The translations under genes were made by a program, and so were the position numbers. DNA of 58,129 nt from G025836975 sp049646585 (lineage in GTDB: Bacteria > Pseudomonadota > Gammaproteobacteria > Burkholderiales > Burkholderiaceae_B). The notes beneath the pieces are model-generated. The model did not search any database. It saw nothing but the letters and a program-made list of their open reading frames with translations, and was not told the origin of the DNA. The DNA lies in NCBI GenBank assembly GCA_049646585.1, contig JBARWC010000072.1, positions 1-58,129 on the forward strand. The letters run 5' to 3'. Positions 24,939 through 33,484 of this stretch are shown piece by piece (the stretch's first letter is position 1; the number at the start of each line of letters is the position of its first letter).

Positions 24939-25056
24939 GTATAGTTTTGTGGCAAACCCGAGGCCAATATGCAACACGGGGCGGGATGGCCCGCCCTGTG
25001 CCGGGTATTGCCGGCCCGCCTGCCAATGCCGGCAGGCGCGGCCCGTTGCGACGAGC

Positions 25057-26031
25057 TTATTCCACCTTGATGCCGGCGTCCTTCACGACCTTGGCCCAGT
25101 TGGATACCTGCGTCTTCAGCCAGGTGCCGAATTCGTCCGGAGTCATCTGGATGGGCTGGGCGCCCAGCGTGTCAAGCTTTGCCTGGACATCGGGCATCTT
25201 GATGATCTTGGCCATTTCGACGTTGAGCTTTTCGATGATGGGCTTGGGGGTGCCTGCCGGGGCCAGCACGCCTTGCCAGCTGCCGGTGACGAAGCCGGGG
25301 ATCATTTCACTGACGGCGGGCACGTCCGGAAGCTGGGGCAGGCGTTTTTCGCTGGTGACGGCCAGCAGCTTGATCTTGCCGCTCTTGACGTGCGGGTAGG
25401 TGGCGACCATGCCGTTGGTGGTGACGTCAACTTGCCCGCCTATCAGGTCGGTAAGTGCCTGGGCGCCGCCCTTATACGGTACATAGCCCCATTCGACACC
25501 GGTTTTTTGCGCGAAAAGCACGCCAGCCATGTGCGGTGCGCTGCCGATGCCCGCGGCGGCGGCGAAGTTCAGTGCGCCTTTCTTTTCCTTGGCGTAGGCA
25601 ACCAGTTCTTCCTGGGTCTTGACCGGCAGGGCGTTGGTGGTCACCAGCAAGTGTGGCGAGTAGGCCAGCATGGAAACCGGAGCCAGATCCTTGATCGGGT
25701 TGAATGGCATATTGGGGTAGACGCTTGGGCTGATGCTCAGGTTGCCAAGGTCGACCAGCAGCAGGGTGTAGCCGTCAGGCTGCGACCGCACGACGTAGTC
25801 GGCGCCTATGTTGCCGTTGGCGCCCGCGCGGTTTTCCACGACCACGGTTTGCCCCAGCGCCTTGCCCAGCTTGTCGCCCACCAGCCGGCCCAGCACGTCC
25901 GAGGTGCCCCCCGCGGGGAAGGGTACGATCAGCTTGATGGGTTTATCGGGGTAATTGGATTGCGCCAGGGCGGGTGCTCCGATCATGGCGATGCAGCAAG
26001 CTGCGATGGCCGTTTTGACAAACGTCTTCAT
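25057..26031 (-). CDS. Bug family substrate-binding protein under a GntR regulator
   Basis: Signal peptide MKTFVKTAIAACCIAMIGA cut after ALA, then the mature start QSNYPDKPIKLIVPFPAGGTSD typical of Bug receptors, with VVENRAGANGNIGADYV and WGYVPYKGGAQALTDLIGG. It has 324 residues. The ATG at 26031 follows AAGGAG. The GntR/FCD gene lies 150 bases upstream on the same strand, and a sequence fitting the GntR/FadR-type operator lies between them. The ligand is unknown; no enzyme gene adjoins it. Confidence 0.92.
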   Translation of the reverse strand: MKTFVKTAIAACCIAMIGAPALAQSNYPDKPIKLIVPFPAGGTSDVLGRLVGDKLGKALGQTVVVENRAGANGNIGADYVVRSQPDGYTLLLVDLGNLSISPSVYPNMPFNPIKDLAPVSMLAYSPHLLVTTNALPVKTQEELVAYAKEKKGALNFAAAAGIGSAPHMAGVLFAQKTGVEWGYVPYKGGAQALTDLIGGQVDVTTNGMVATYPHVKSGKIKLLAVTSEKRLPQLPDVPAVSEMIPGFVTGSWQGVLAPAGTPKPIIEKLNVEMAKIIKMPDVQAKLDTLGAQPIQMTPDEFGTWLKTQVSNWAKVVKDAGIKVE

Positions 26032-26121
26032 GGAATCTCCTTGGCGGCGCTTGGGGCGTCGCATGCTTGGGTTGTGGTCTCGAACATTTATTACGAATCA
26101 GTAATGATATCTACTTGTCAG

Positions 26122-26132
26122 TTGTCGGACAA
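26122..26132. promoter_or_regulatory. Candidate GntR (FadR/FCD) operator
   Basis: TTGTCGGACAA is an inverted repeat that fits the TNGTNNNACNA consensus of FadR-type regulators. It lies 91 bases before the Bug gene and just after the FCD-type regulator gene, its likely source of control. Confidence 0.5.
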
Positions 26133-26181
26133 GAAGAATTTGCACCACTCAGGGTTTCCTCGGTCTCGCACCCAGTTCTGT

Positions 26182-26934
26182 TTATGAAGAGCTTGCGGCG
26201 CCCGCGGTTTCGGAAGCGCGCTTGAGCCGGTCGCGGCTGTTGCTCAGGTGCCGGTACATGGCGGCGCGTGCGCCTTCCGCGTTCTTGTCGGCGATTGCCT
26301 GGAAAATGGCCTGGTGTTCCTGGTCGACTTTTTTCAGGTAGGCCCTGCGAGCCGCCGTGTCGCGCTTGTACATGCCGATGCGCGACCGTGGAATGGCCAT
26401 CATGCCCAGATAGGCGAACAGCTCGATGAAATAGCGGTTGCTGGTGGCCTGGGCGATTTCCCTATGGAAGTTGAAGTCGGCGTCCACGCCGTCTTCCTGC
26501 GTGTCCACGACCTGGCTCATTTGCTCCAGCGCCTGGCGCAGGCTGGTCAATTGTGCCGGGCTGCGGCGTTCGGCCGCCAGCGCCGCCGCCTCCGATTCCA
26601 GGCTGATGCGCAGTTCGAGCAGGCTGATGATTTCCTTGGCTGCGTCCAGTTCGCCCGGATCGATGCGAAACGGCGCGGCGGACGTCGCATCCAGCACGAA
26701 GACCCCCACGCCTTGGCGGGCCGATGCCAGCCCGGAGCTTTTAAGACTGGACACGGCTTCGCGCACCACCGTCCGGCTGACGCCGTAGGATGCGACCATT
26801 TCGTGCTCACTAGGCAGCTTGTCGCCGGGCTTGAGTTCGCCCCGGGCGATGCGGTCGCTCAAGTCCTTGGCCAACTGGGCCGCCAGGCTTTTGGGCCGCT
26901 GCAGGGAAAGAGAGGGACGGATCAAGGAAGCCAT
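26182..26934 (-). CDS. GntR family transcriptional regulator, FadR/FCD subfamily
   Basis: The 250-residue protein starts with a GntR winged helix (LAKDLSDRIARGELKPGDKLPSEHEMVASYGVSRTVVREAV, residues ~16-58; read here in pieces), followed by the alpha-helical FCD ligand domain (LLELRISLESEAAALAAERR, then DADFNFHREIAQATSN with the Asp/His metal ligands). FCD domains bind small carboxylates. It probably controls the Bug gene downstream. The ATG at 26934 matches homology, though no ribosome site is evident; a TATAAT on the minus strand at 26968-26973 gives a short leader. Confidence 0.88.
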   Translation of the reverse strand: MASLIRPSLSLQRPKSLAAQLAKDLSDRIARGELKPGDKLPSEHEMVASYGVSRTVVREAVSSLKSSGLASARQGVGVFVLDATSAAPFRIDPGELDAAKEIISLLELRISLESEAAALAAERRSPAQLTSLRQALEQMSQVVDTQEDGVDADFNFHREIAQATSNRYFIELFAYLGMMAIPRSRIGMYKRDTAARRAYLKKVDQEHQAIFQAIADKNAEGARAAMYRHLSNSRDRLKRASETAGAASSS

Positions 26935-27033
26935 GGTCGCGTGCGGGAATGAATAAAAGGGCTTTTCATTATAGGTTATAGCTGTCTGCTTGTATGATGA
27001 CAGGCCGGAGCCCATGGCGCCTATACGCGTCTT

Positions 27034-27894
27034 TTAAAGGATCAAGCTTGCAAAGGCCTCGGCTAAAGGCGCGCGCACATTGCTGCGTGTCCAGCACATG
27101 CCTATCGACCGGATGGGGACGGGACCTGGCAGGGACCATTTGGCGATGCCTCCGGGGCCGGTCTGCAAGGTGCCGGTGTCGGGCAGGATGGAAACTCCCA
27201 AGCCTTCGGAAACCAGTTTGCCGATGGCGTCGATGCCGTCCAGCTCCAGTCGTATGCGCGGCCTGGCATGCCTGTCGCGCAAATAATCGTCCGTCATCTT
27301 GCCGCCGACCACGCTGCGGTCGTAGCAGATGTAGGGCTGCGACAGCAGGGTTTCCATCGGGTCGTCGACTTTCAGGGACGCCGGGGTGATCAGCATCAAG
27401 GGTTCTTTGCGGATTTCCATCCAGGCGCAATTCTTGGGCAGATCGAATTGCGGATGTACGAGGATGGCGGCATCCAGGGCGCCTTCCAGCACCCGTTGAT
27501 AAAGCGATTTGGACGACCCCGGCTCGATGAAAACCTCGATGGCGGGGTGCCGGGCGAACCAGTTCTTGAGCGTGCCCGGGACGATGCTGCCCAGCGCCGT
27601 GGGGGTTGCACCCAGATGCAGGGGGCCGGCGGGCAGGTCGGTGTCCGACGCCAGGGAACGCAGGTTGCGCGCGTCCGCCAGTATTTTCTTGGCCAAGTCC
27701 AGTATGCGGCGTCCGGCCACCGTGGGCTGCACGGTCCGCCCCGAACGCGCCAGCAGGCGGCTGCCGACCGAGGCATCCAGGGCGCGCAGCCGCTGCTGCA
27801 CGGACGCCGGCGTCAGGTCCTGCAGGCGCGCCGCCTTTGCGATGGAGCCCAGCTCGACCACGTGCACAAAGGTTTGCAGAAACCTGAGGTCCAT
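27034..27894 (-). CDS. LysR family transcriptional regulator
   Basis: The N-terminal helix-turn-helix (DLRFLQTFVHVVELGSIAKAA, with TPASVQQRLRALDASVGSRLL) is followed by a periplasmic-binding-like effector domain to residue 286. It is transcribed away from the enolase-superfamily gene at 28014, with a shared 119-base promoter region, so it most likely controls that gene and the Bug gene after it. The ATG at 27894 is the start of the conserved domain; the upstream extension of the frame is not supported. Confidence 0.88.
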   Translation of the reverse strand: MDLRFLQTFVHVVELGSIAKAARLQDLTPASVQQRLRALDASVGSRLLARSGRTVQPTVAGRRILDLAKKILADARNLRSLASDTDLPAGPLHLGATPTALGSIVPGTLKNWFARHPAIEVFIEPGSSKSLYQRVLEGALDAAILVHPQFDLPKNCAWMEIRKEPLMLITPASLKVDDPMETLLSQPYICYDRSVVGGKMTDDYLRDRHARPRIRLELDGIDAIGKLVSEGLGVSILPDTGTLQTGPGGIAKWSLPGPVPIRSIGMCWTRSNVRAPLAEAFASLIL

Positions 27895-27969
27895 AAACGC
27901 CGCCTGTTCTAAAAGATGGTTTTTCCATATTCTAAAGAAGTTTGTTGATACTTGTTGCATCTTCCGCAT

Positions 27970-27988
27970 ATGCCAATAATGTGGGCAT
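27970..27988. promoter_or_regulatory. Candidate LysR binding site
   Basis: ATGCC-N9-GGCAT, an interrupted inverted repeat with the T-N11-A character of LysR boxes, lies in the divergent region between the LysR gene and the enolase-superfamily gene, 26 bases before the latter's ATG. Confidence 0.4.
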
Positions 27989-28013
27989 TATTTTTCAAGC
28001 GGAGTATTTCTTC

Positions 28014-29138
28014 ATGCCCATCATTTCATCCATCGAAGTCAGCGCTGCCGCGGTGCCGCTGGATCGCGTCACCTCTTTCTCCAATCGCACGGTCAGTACG
28101 CGCTTCTACGGGCTGGTCAAGGTGCGCACGAAGGAAGGCATCGAAGGCATAGGCTTCTGCTATATCGGCAGCGCGGGCGGGCCGATTTTCACGGCGGCCG
28201 TCGAGCACCTGCTAGGCAGCGTCCTGATCGGAAAAGACACCCACAACGTGGAAGGCATCTGGCAGTCCATGTACCAGGAGGCGCTGCTGCAAGGCCGCCA
28301 GGGTACGGTCATGCGGGCCATCAGCGCCCTGGATACGGCCATCTGGGACATCAACGCCAAGGCCGCCGGGCTGCCGCTGCACAAATACCTGGGCGCCGTC
28401 GAACTGGACAGCGTGCCGGCCTATGCCAGCGGCGGTTACTACCTGGATGGCAAGACGCCCGAGAAGCTCGGCGAGGAGATGGCGAGCTACGTGGCGCTGG
28501 GCTTCAAGGCCGTGAAGATGAAGACCGGGCGCCATTCGCCCAAAGACGAAGAGGCACGCCTGAAAGCCGCGCGCGATGCAATCGGCCCCGACGTGGAGCT
28601 GATGATGGACTGCAACAACGCCTGGCAGGACGTAACCCAGGCCATGCAGTACATCCGGCGCTTCGAGCAGTACGAGCCTTACTTCATCGAAGAGCCTTTC
28701 GGCCCGGACGATGTGGACAGCCATGCCAAATTGGCGCGGCTGACGCACCTGCCCATTGCCACCGCGGAAATCGGCTATGGCCGCTGGTACCACAAGGAAT
28801 TGCTGGACAAGCAGGCCGCCTCCATTTTGCAAACCGATGCGGCGGTGTGCGGCGGCATTACCGAATGGAAGCGCATCGCCGCCACGGCGGCCAGCTATGG
28901 CGTGGTGGTTTGCCCGCATTGGTTCCATGACCTGCATGCGCCGCTGGTGGCGGCCACGCCCAATGCCCGTTATGTGGAGTTCTTCTGGGACGACCAGGTG
29001 CTGAATTTCCGGCGCCTGGTCGATAGGCAACTGGAACAGAAGGGCGGCCGGGTCATCCTGCATCAAGAGCCCGGGCTGGGCTTCGGCTTCGACGAGAAGG
29101 CCGTGGCCAAGTACGGCGCCTGGACGACGGTGCGCTAA
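28014..29138 (+). CDS. Mandelate racemase / muconate lactonizing enzyme family protein
   Basis: This 374-residue enolase-superfamily enzyme abstracts a proton next to a carboxylate held by Mg. The capping domain is N-terminal. In the barrel, the K-x-K base motif is AVKMKTGRHS (near residue 160), and the metal ligands are Asp in ELMMDCNNAW (near 196), Glu in YFIEEPFGPDD (near 222) and Glu in IATAEIGYG (near 247). VVCPHWFHDLHAP near 300 carries the His typical of the mandelate racemase group. Dehydration or racemisation of a sugar or hydroxy acid is likely; the exact substrate is open. GGAG precedes the ATG at 28014. Confidence 0.85.
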   Translation: MPIISSIEVSAAAVPLDRVTSFSNRTVSTRFYGLVKVRTKEGIEGIGFCYIGSAGGPIFTAAVEHLLGSVLIGKDTHNVEGIWQSMYQEALLQGRQGTVMRAISALDTAIWDINAKAAGLPLHKYLGAVELDSVPAYASGGYYLDGKTPEKLGEEMASYVALGFKAVKMKTGRHSPKDEEARLKAARDAIGPDVELMMDCNNAWQDVTQAMQYIRRFEQYEPYFIEEPFGPDDVDSHAKLARLTHLPIATAEIGYGRWYHKELLDKQAASILQTDAAVCGGITEWKRIAATAASYGVVVCPHWFHDLHAPLVAATPNARYVEFFWDDQVLNFRRLVDRQLEQKGGRVILHQEPGLGFGFDEKAVAKYGAWTTVR

Positions 29139-29183
29139 GGCACCGCAGCTTCAACATACTTATAAAACATGGAGAGACAAGCA

Positions 29184-30164
29184 ATGAATCGTCGTGATTT
29201 TCTGATTTCGGGAAGCGCATTGGCCGCTGCCGTGGCCGCTCCGACGCTGGGGGCGCAGACTGTGGCGCCGAAGGGTACGGTCACCTTGGTGGTGGGGTTT
29301 CCGGCGGGCGGCGGCACTGACGTGCTGGCACGCCTGCTGGGCCAGAAGTTTTCCGATATGTGGGGCGTGCCGGTCGTCGTCGAGAACCGCCCCGGCGCGG
29401 CCGGGGTGATTGCCGCGCGCCATACGGCCAAGCAGAAAAACGACGGGACGGCATTGCTGGTTGCGCACGTGAACAGCCATGGGATAGGCCCCGGCCTGCG
29501 CGACGATCTCGGCTATTCCGTCGATAAGGACTTCACACCCGTGGGCCTTATCGGCAAGACGCCCACCATATTGATAGGCGGCGCCAATCAGCCCGCCAAG
29601 ACGCTGAAGGACCTGGTGGCGCTGTGCAAGGCCAAGCCGGGCCAGATTGTGTTCGGATCGGCGGGCACCGGATCGGCGCAGCACCTGGCGCTGGAAATCT
29701 TCAAGGCCGAGGCCGGCATCAATGCGCTGCACGTGCCGTACAGCGGCTCCGCGCCCCTGATGACCGACGTGATCGGCGGCCATATTCATTACGCCTTCGA
29801 GGGCATGACGACCGCCAAGCCGCTGATCGAATCGGGCAAGGTCATCGCGCTGGCCCAGACCTTGCAGAGCCGATCCAAAAGCCTGCCGGACGTGCCGACG
29901 GTTGCGGAACAGGGCTATCCGGGCTTCGAGGCCAGCATATGGTTTGCGCTGGTCGGACCGGCGGGTATGCAGCCCGCCATGGTTGAACGCATCAATACGG
30001 ACTTCAACAAGGCACTGAAAACGCCGGAACTGGTCGCCAGGCTGGCCCAGGCCGGTGCCGAAGACGGTGGCGGATCGCCCGAGCGCCTTGCCCAGTTCAT
30101 GAAGAGCGAGCAGGCAAAGTTCGCAAAAGTGATCAAGGACGCGGGAATTTCCGTCAAATCCTGA
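29184..30164 (+). CDS. Bug family substrate-binding protein, Tat-type signal
   Basis: The precursor begins MNRRDFLISGSALAAAVAA, a signal with a twin arginine and FL that suggests Tat export, instead of the usual Sec signal. The mature part keeps Bug motifs: GTVTLVVGFPAGGGTDVLAR, VVVENRPGAAGVIAA and LHVPYSGSAPLMTDVIGG. It has 326 residues. It lies 45 bases after the enolase-superfamily gene and probably binds that enzyme's substrate. The ATG at 29184 follows GGAGAG. The 3' end overlaps the next, convergent gene by 11 bases. Confidence 0.9.
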   Translation: MNRRDFLISGSALAAAVAAPTLGAQTVAPKGTVTLVVGFPAGGGTDVLARLLGQKFSDMWGVPVVVENRPGAAGVIAARHTAKQKNDGTALLVAHVNSHGIGPGLRDDLGYSVDKDFTPVGLIGKTPTILIGGANQPAKTLKDLVALCKAKPGQIVFGSAGTGSAQHLALEIFKAEAGINALHVPYSGSAPLMTDVIGGHIHYAFEGMTTAKPLIESGKVIALAQTLQSRSKSLPDVPTVAEQGYPGFEASIWFALVGPAGMQPAMVERINTDFNKALKTPELVARLAQAGAEDGGGSPERLAQFMKSEQAKFAKVIKDAGISVKS

Positions 30165-31986
30165 TCGCTTCCGGCCGGTGTTCCAGATGCTTTAGCAGAA
30201 ACGCCATTGTCTGTTCTGTTGCTCCGGCCGCCAGGGGCGCGCTATCGGCATGGCATGACGCCAGTTCGCCCGCGGCCCGTTCGACCTTGGTCAGCCTGTC
30301 CACGGGCAGGCCCGTCTCAAGAAACTCGTCCGTCTGCACGGCCATCACGATCGCGCCCACATGCTTGTTCATCAGCAAAGCGGCGCAGCGCGCGAACAGG
30401 CCCTGCGCCACCAGCGGCATGGCGCGGCCTTGCGGATCTTCGCTAAGCGCGTGGCTGCTTAGGTAGCAGGCCACGCCGCGCTCCGTCCAATACCGCTGGC
30501 GCCGGCGGGCGGCGAGCAGGGCGTCGTCGCCGCCGACGACCGCCTCAATGGGAATGCGCCCGTTGCCGGGCACCAGCCGCGCCAATACGGCGGGCATGCT
30601 GTTCAATGAGCTCAGGCTGGCGCCCAGCAGGGGCGAGGAATTGACCTCGTTGATGATGGCCCCGTTCTCGTGCCAGGGGCGGGTGATGTCGGTGGATATG
30701 ATGTCCACGCCGGCGATGTCCAGCCCGAAAAGTTCGGCCGCCCGTATGGCGATGGCGGCGTTGTCGGGATGCAGCGTCGTCGAGAAATCCTCGTCCACGC
30801 CGCCCCATTCCGTGGATTCGATGCGGCGCAGCCAGGCCCATGCGCCCGCCGCGAGCACGCTGTCCAGGGTCAGGCCGGCGCGGGCCAGTTCATGGCGCGC
30901 CGCATCGTCGGCGGGATAGGGCGGCGGCCTGTTCCAGGCCGGCATGGCCAGGCGCCGCGCATTGGCGGCCTGTATGCATTGGGCTATGGTTTTGCGCCCA
31001 TCGCCCTGGACGCCGATGGGATGGCGTCTTACCGCGTACAGCACCCGGTCCTGCGTCACCAGCAGGCGATGGCAGTCGCCCGGCACCATGCGCTCGACCA
31101 GCACCTGCTTGGAAAAGCGCGCGGCATGCTGGAAGGCGGCGTGCAGCGAGGCCTCGGAATCCACATCCACCGTAACGCCTTCGCCACGGTCGCAGTCGGC
31201 GGGCTTGACGACCACGGGCCAGCCGATGGCAAGGGCCGCTTGCAGCGCCTGGCTTTCCTCGGTGGTCAATCCATGGGCGGGAGACGGCAGGCCGGCTTGA
31301 GCCATCCAGGCGGCCGCCATGAATTTATGCTGGGCCGCATCCACGCCCAGCGCCGAATCGTATTCCGATTTGCTGCGCTTGATGCGGCGGGAATGCCGGC
31401 CCCAGCCCAGTTGGAACAGGCCGTTGCCCAGATGGCGCCAGGGTATGTCCAGCGTCTGGGCGCAGCGCAGGATGTGTAGGGACGACTTGCCCAGGGGAAG
31501 CGTTTGTAGCAAGGGCTGCAGGACCTGTTTTTCCACTTCCGCATACAGCGTTTCGGGCTCTGCGACGCGGGAGGGGTTCTCCAGCAAGCCCAGGACCAGC
31601 GCGGTCGCCGCGTTATAGACCTGGTGCACGCAAGCGGCCGGCATTGCGTCCAGTTGCGGGACGGCGACCGTAAACAGCCAGGCTCCGGGCAGGGACTCGT
31701 CGGGCCTGCGCGACAGGATGCGGCCCGGCTCGAAAATGGGCAGGCGGGCGGCGCGTTGCAGCTCGGCGGCAAGCCGCAGGATGCGCCATATCGTTTCGGC
31801 GGCATCGTCCATGAAGCCGTCGCCATGGGGTTCAGCCTGCTCAGTAGGCACGCCCAGCCGCTGGCCCAGCCAGTCGTCCACCGCCATCCAATCGACGCCG
31901 CGGGGGCTGCGCGCAAGCCTCAGGGTCAGGACTTGATCGGGCTGGCCAAGCTTGTGATGAAATCCAGCCGAACTTTTTGCAAACAT
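30154..31986 (-). CDS. Cyanophycin-synthetase-like ATP-grasp protein with a reduced, degenerate Mur-ligase-like end
   Basis: The first ~215 residues match the N-terminal domain of cyanophycin synthetase CphA (IPWRHLGNGLFQLGWGRHSRR near 181). An ATP-grasp domain follows: WPVVVKPADCDRGEGVTVDV (256-275), VLVERMVPGDCHRLLV (295-310), GVQGDGRKTI (325-334), GLDIAGVDII (421-430) and the Mg ligands in INEVNSSP (E447, N449). CphA normally continues with a ~400-residue Mur ligase whose P-loop is GTNGKT. Here only ~135 residues remain; the matching place reads IPIEAVVGGDDALLA, without the P-loop, yet a later piece (HVGAIVMAVQTDEFLETGLPVD) still resembles the Mur core. Total 610 residues against ~870. It may make an amide bond through the ATP-grasp site only. 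Confidence 0.8.
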   Translation of the reverse strand: MFAKSSAGFHHKLGQPDQVLTLRLARSPRGVDWMAVDDWLGQRLGVPTEQAEPHGDGFMDDAAETIWRILRLAAELQRAARLPIFEPGRILSRRPDESLPGAWLFTVAVPQLDAMPAACVHQVYNAATALVLGLLENPSRVAEPETLYAEVEKQVLQPLLQTLPLGKSSLHILRCAQTLDIPWRHLGNGLFQLGWGRHSRRIKRSKSEYDSALGVDAAQHKFMAAAWMAQAGLPSPAHGLTTEESQALQAALAIGWPVVVKPADCDRGEGVTVDVDSEASLHAAFQHAARFSKQVLVERMVPGDCHRLLVTQDRVLYAVRRHPIGVQGDGRKTIAQCIQAANARRLAMPAWNRPPPYPADDAARHELARAGLTLDSVLAAGAWAWLRRIESTEWGGVDEDFSTTLHPDNAAIAIRAAELFGLDIAGVDIISTDITRPWHENGAIINEVNSSPLLGASLSSLNSMPAVLARLVPGNGRIPIEAVVGGDDALLAARRRQRYWTERGVACYLSSHALSEDPQGRAMPLVAQGLFARCAALLMNKHVGAIVMAVQTDEFLETGLPVDRLTKVERAAGELASCHADSAPLAAGATEQTMAFLLKHLEHRPEAIRI

Positions 31987-32224
31987 GTTTTGACGCCTGG
32001 AAGCAGCTTGGGCGATGCCGTGATTTCAAAAAAAGAATGAAAAATCTTACAGCATCCCGGATGCATGCGGATAGGTGTATTGATGGCGTTTTGACGGCCT
32101 GGTCGCCCGGCGTGACGGTTACGAGGCCGGAGCGGCGCCGCCGTAATGCGGCGGCCGGGGTCGAATGCCACGGCTAGTCCGCATGCTCGGGTATCATCAC
32201 GGGTCGGGCAAGCTTCCGACCCGC

Positions 32225-33484
32225 ATGACGATCAGAACGAGTATGACTTCCAAAGAATTACACGCCGACGGGTCAGCCGTGACGGCGCCCGTACGCAGCC
32301 GGGCGGCGGCCATCCTTTTGGGCCTCAGCCTGATGCTGATCGCCTACAACCTGCGGCCCCTGTTTTCCAGCCTTTCGGTACTGCTGCCGGACCTGCTGCG
32401 GCAAACCAGCCTGAGCTCGGCCGGCGCGGGTTACCTGACGACGCTGCCCGTGCTGTGCCTGGGGCTGTTCGCACCGCTGGCGCCGCGGATATCCCAGCGC
32501 ATCGGGCCGGAGCGTACCTTGCTGGCCGTCCTGTTCTTCCTGATGGCCGGCACGGCGTTGCGGGGCCTGGGCGACCTGTACTCCCTGTTCATCGGCACCG
32601 CACTGGGTGGCGCGGCCATCGCCACGGGCAACGTCCTGCTGCCCAGCGTGGTCAAGCGTGACTTCCCAAAACAGGCGGCCTTGATGACCGGGCTGTACAC
32701 CATGGCTCTGTGTGGCGGCGCGGCCTCGGCGGCGGCCCTGACCTTGCCCATTGCACGTTACTTCGGCGATTCCTGGTCCGTGGGCCTGGCGATATGGGCC
32801 GTTCCGGCGGCCTTGGTGCTGCTGGTCTGGGCACCGCAGTCCTTGCGCGCGGAGCGTATTTCGCGGCAGGCCAGGCGCAGCGTCGTGGGCAATCTGCGGC
32901 GCGATCCGCTGGCATGGCAGGTTACCTTCTTCATGGGCTTGCAGTCGGCCCTGGCTTATTGCGTGATGGGCTGGATGGTGCCTATTTTGCGCGATCGTGG
33001 CATGGACGGTGTGGAGGCGGGGCTGATGGTGTCGGTCTCCATCATCGTCCAGGTCTTCACCTGCCTGCTGGTGCCGCCGCTGGCGGTGCGCTGCAAGGAT
33101 CAGCGCCTGTTCAACGCGGCGCTGGCGCTGCTTGCCGGCGGCGCATTCATGGGCCTGGTCCTGGCGCCCTTGTCCACCATCTGGATCTGGGCTGTTTTGC
33201 AGGGCATAGGGCAGGGTGGCTTGTTCGCCATCGCCATGACGGTCATTGTGCTGCGCTCGTCCGATTCGCACGTGGCGGCTCACTTGTCCGGCATGGCGCA
33301 GGGGGTGGGCTATGTGCTGGCGGCCTTCGGCCCTTTGCTGGTCGGCGTCCTGCATAGCGCCACGGGCAGCCATCAGGCGGCGGCCTGGCTCTTTGCCGTC
33401 CTGGGCGTGGCGGCTGCCATCAATGGATGGGGGGCGGGTCGCGCCATGCTGGTCCAGGCGCGCAGCGAAGCACAGGGCGTCTGA
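32225..33484 (+). CDS. MFS transporter, CynX/NimT family
   Basis: Twelve hydrophobic segments fill ~419 residues. IAYNLRPLFSSLSVLLPDLL in helix 1 and the following GYLTTLPVLCLGLFAPLAPRI are the hallmark of the CynX/NimT (cyanate, nitroimidazole-related) branch of the MFS. The substrate is not predictable from this. ATG at 32225 is used; an ATG at 32243 is equally possible, since neither has a clear ribosome site. The stop lies one base before the stop of the convergent EamA gene. Confidence 0.85.
   Translation: MTIRTSMTSKELHADGSAVTAPVRSRAAAILLGLSLMLIAYNLRPLFSSLSVLLPDLLRQTSLSSAGAGYLTTLPVLCLGLFAPLAPRISQRIGPERTLLAVLFFLMAGTALRGLGDLYSLFIGTALGGAAIATGNVLLPSVVKRDFPKQAALMTGLYTMALCGGAASAAALTLPIARYFGDSWSVGLAIWAVPAALVLLVWAPQSLRAERISRQARRSVVGNLRRDPLAWQVTFFMGLQSALAYCVMGWMVPILRDRGMDGVEAGLMVSVSIIVQVFTCLLVPPLAVRCKDQRLFNAALALLAGGAFMGLVLAPLSTIWIWAVLQGIGQGGLFAIAMTVIVLRSSDSHVAAHLSGMAQGVGYVLAAFGPLLVGVLHSATGSHQAAAWLFAVLGVAAAINGWGAGRAMLVQARSEAQGV

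Noticed and set aside
30154..31986. Calling the gene a functional cyanophycin synthetase
   Set aside because: The Mur ligase P-loop and most of that domain are missing, so arginine addition by the known mechanism is not possible.
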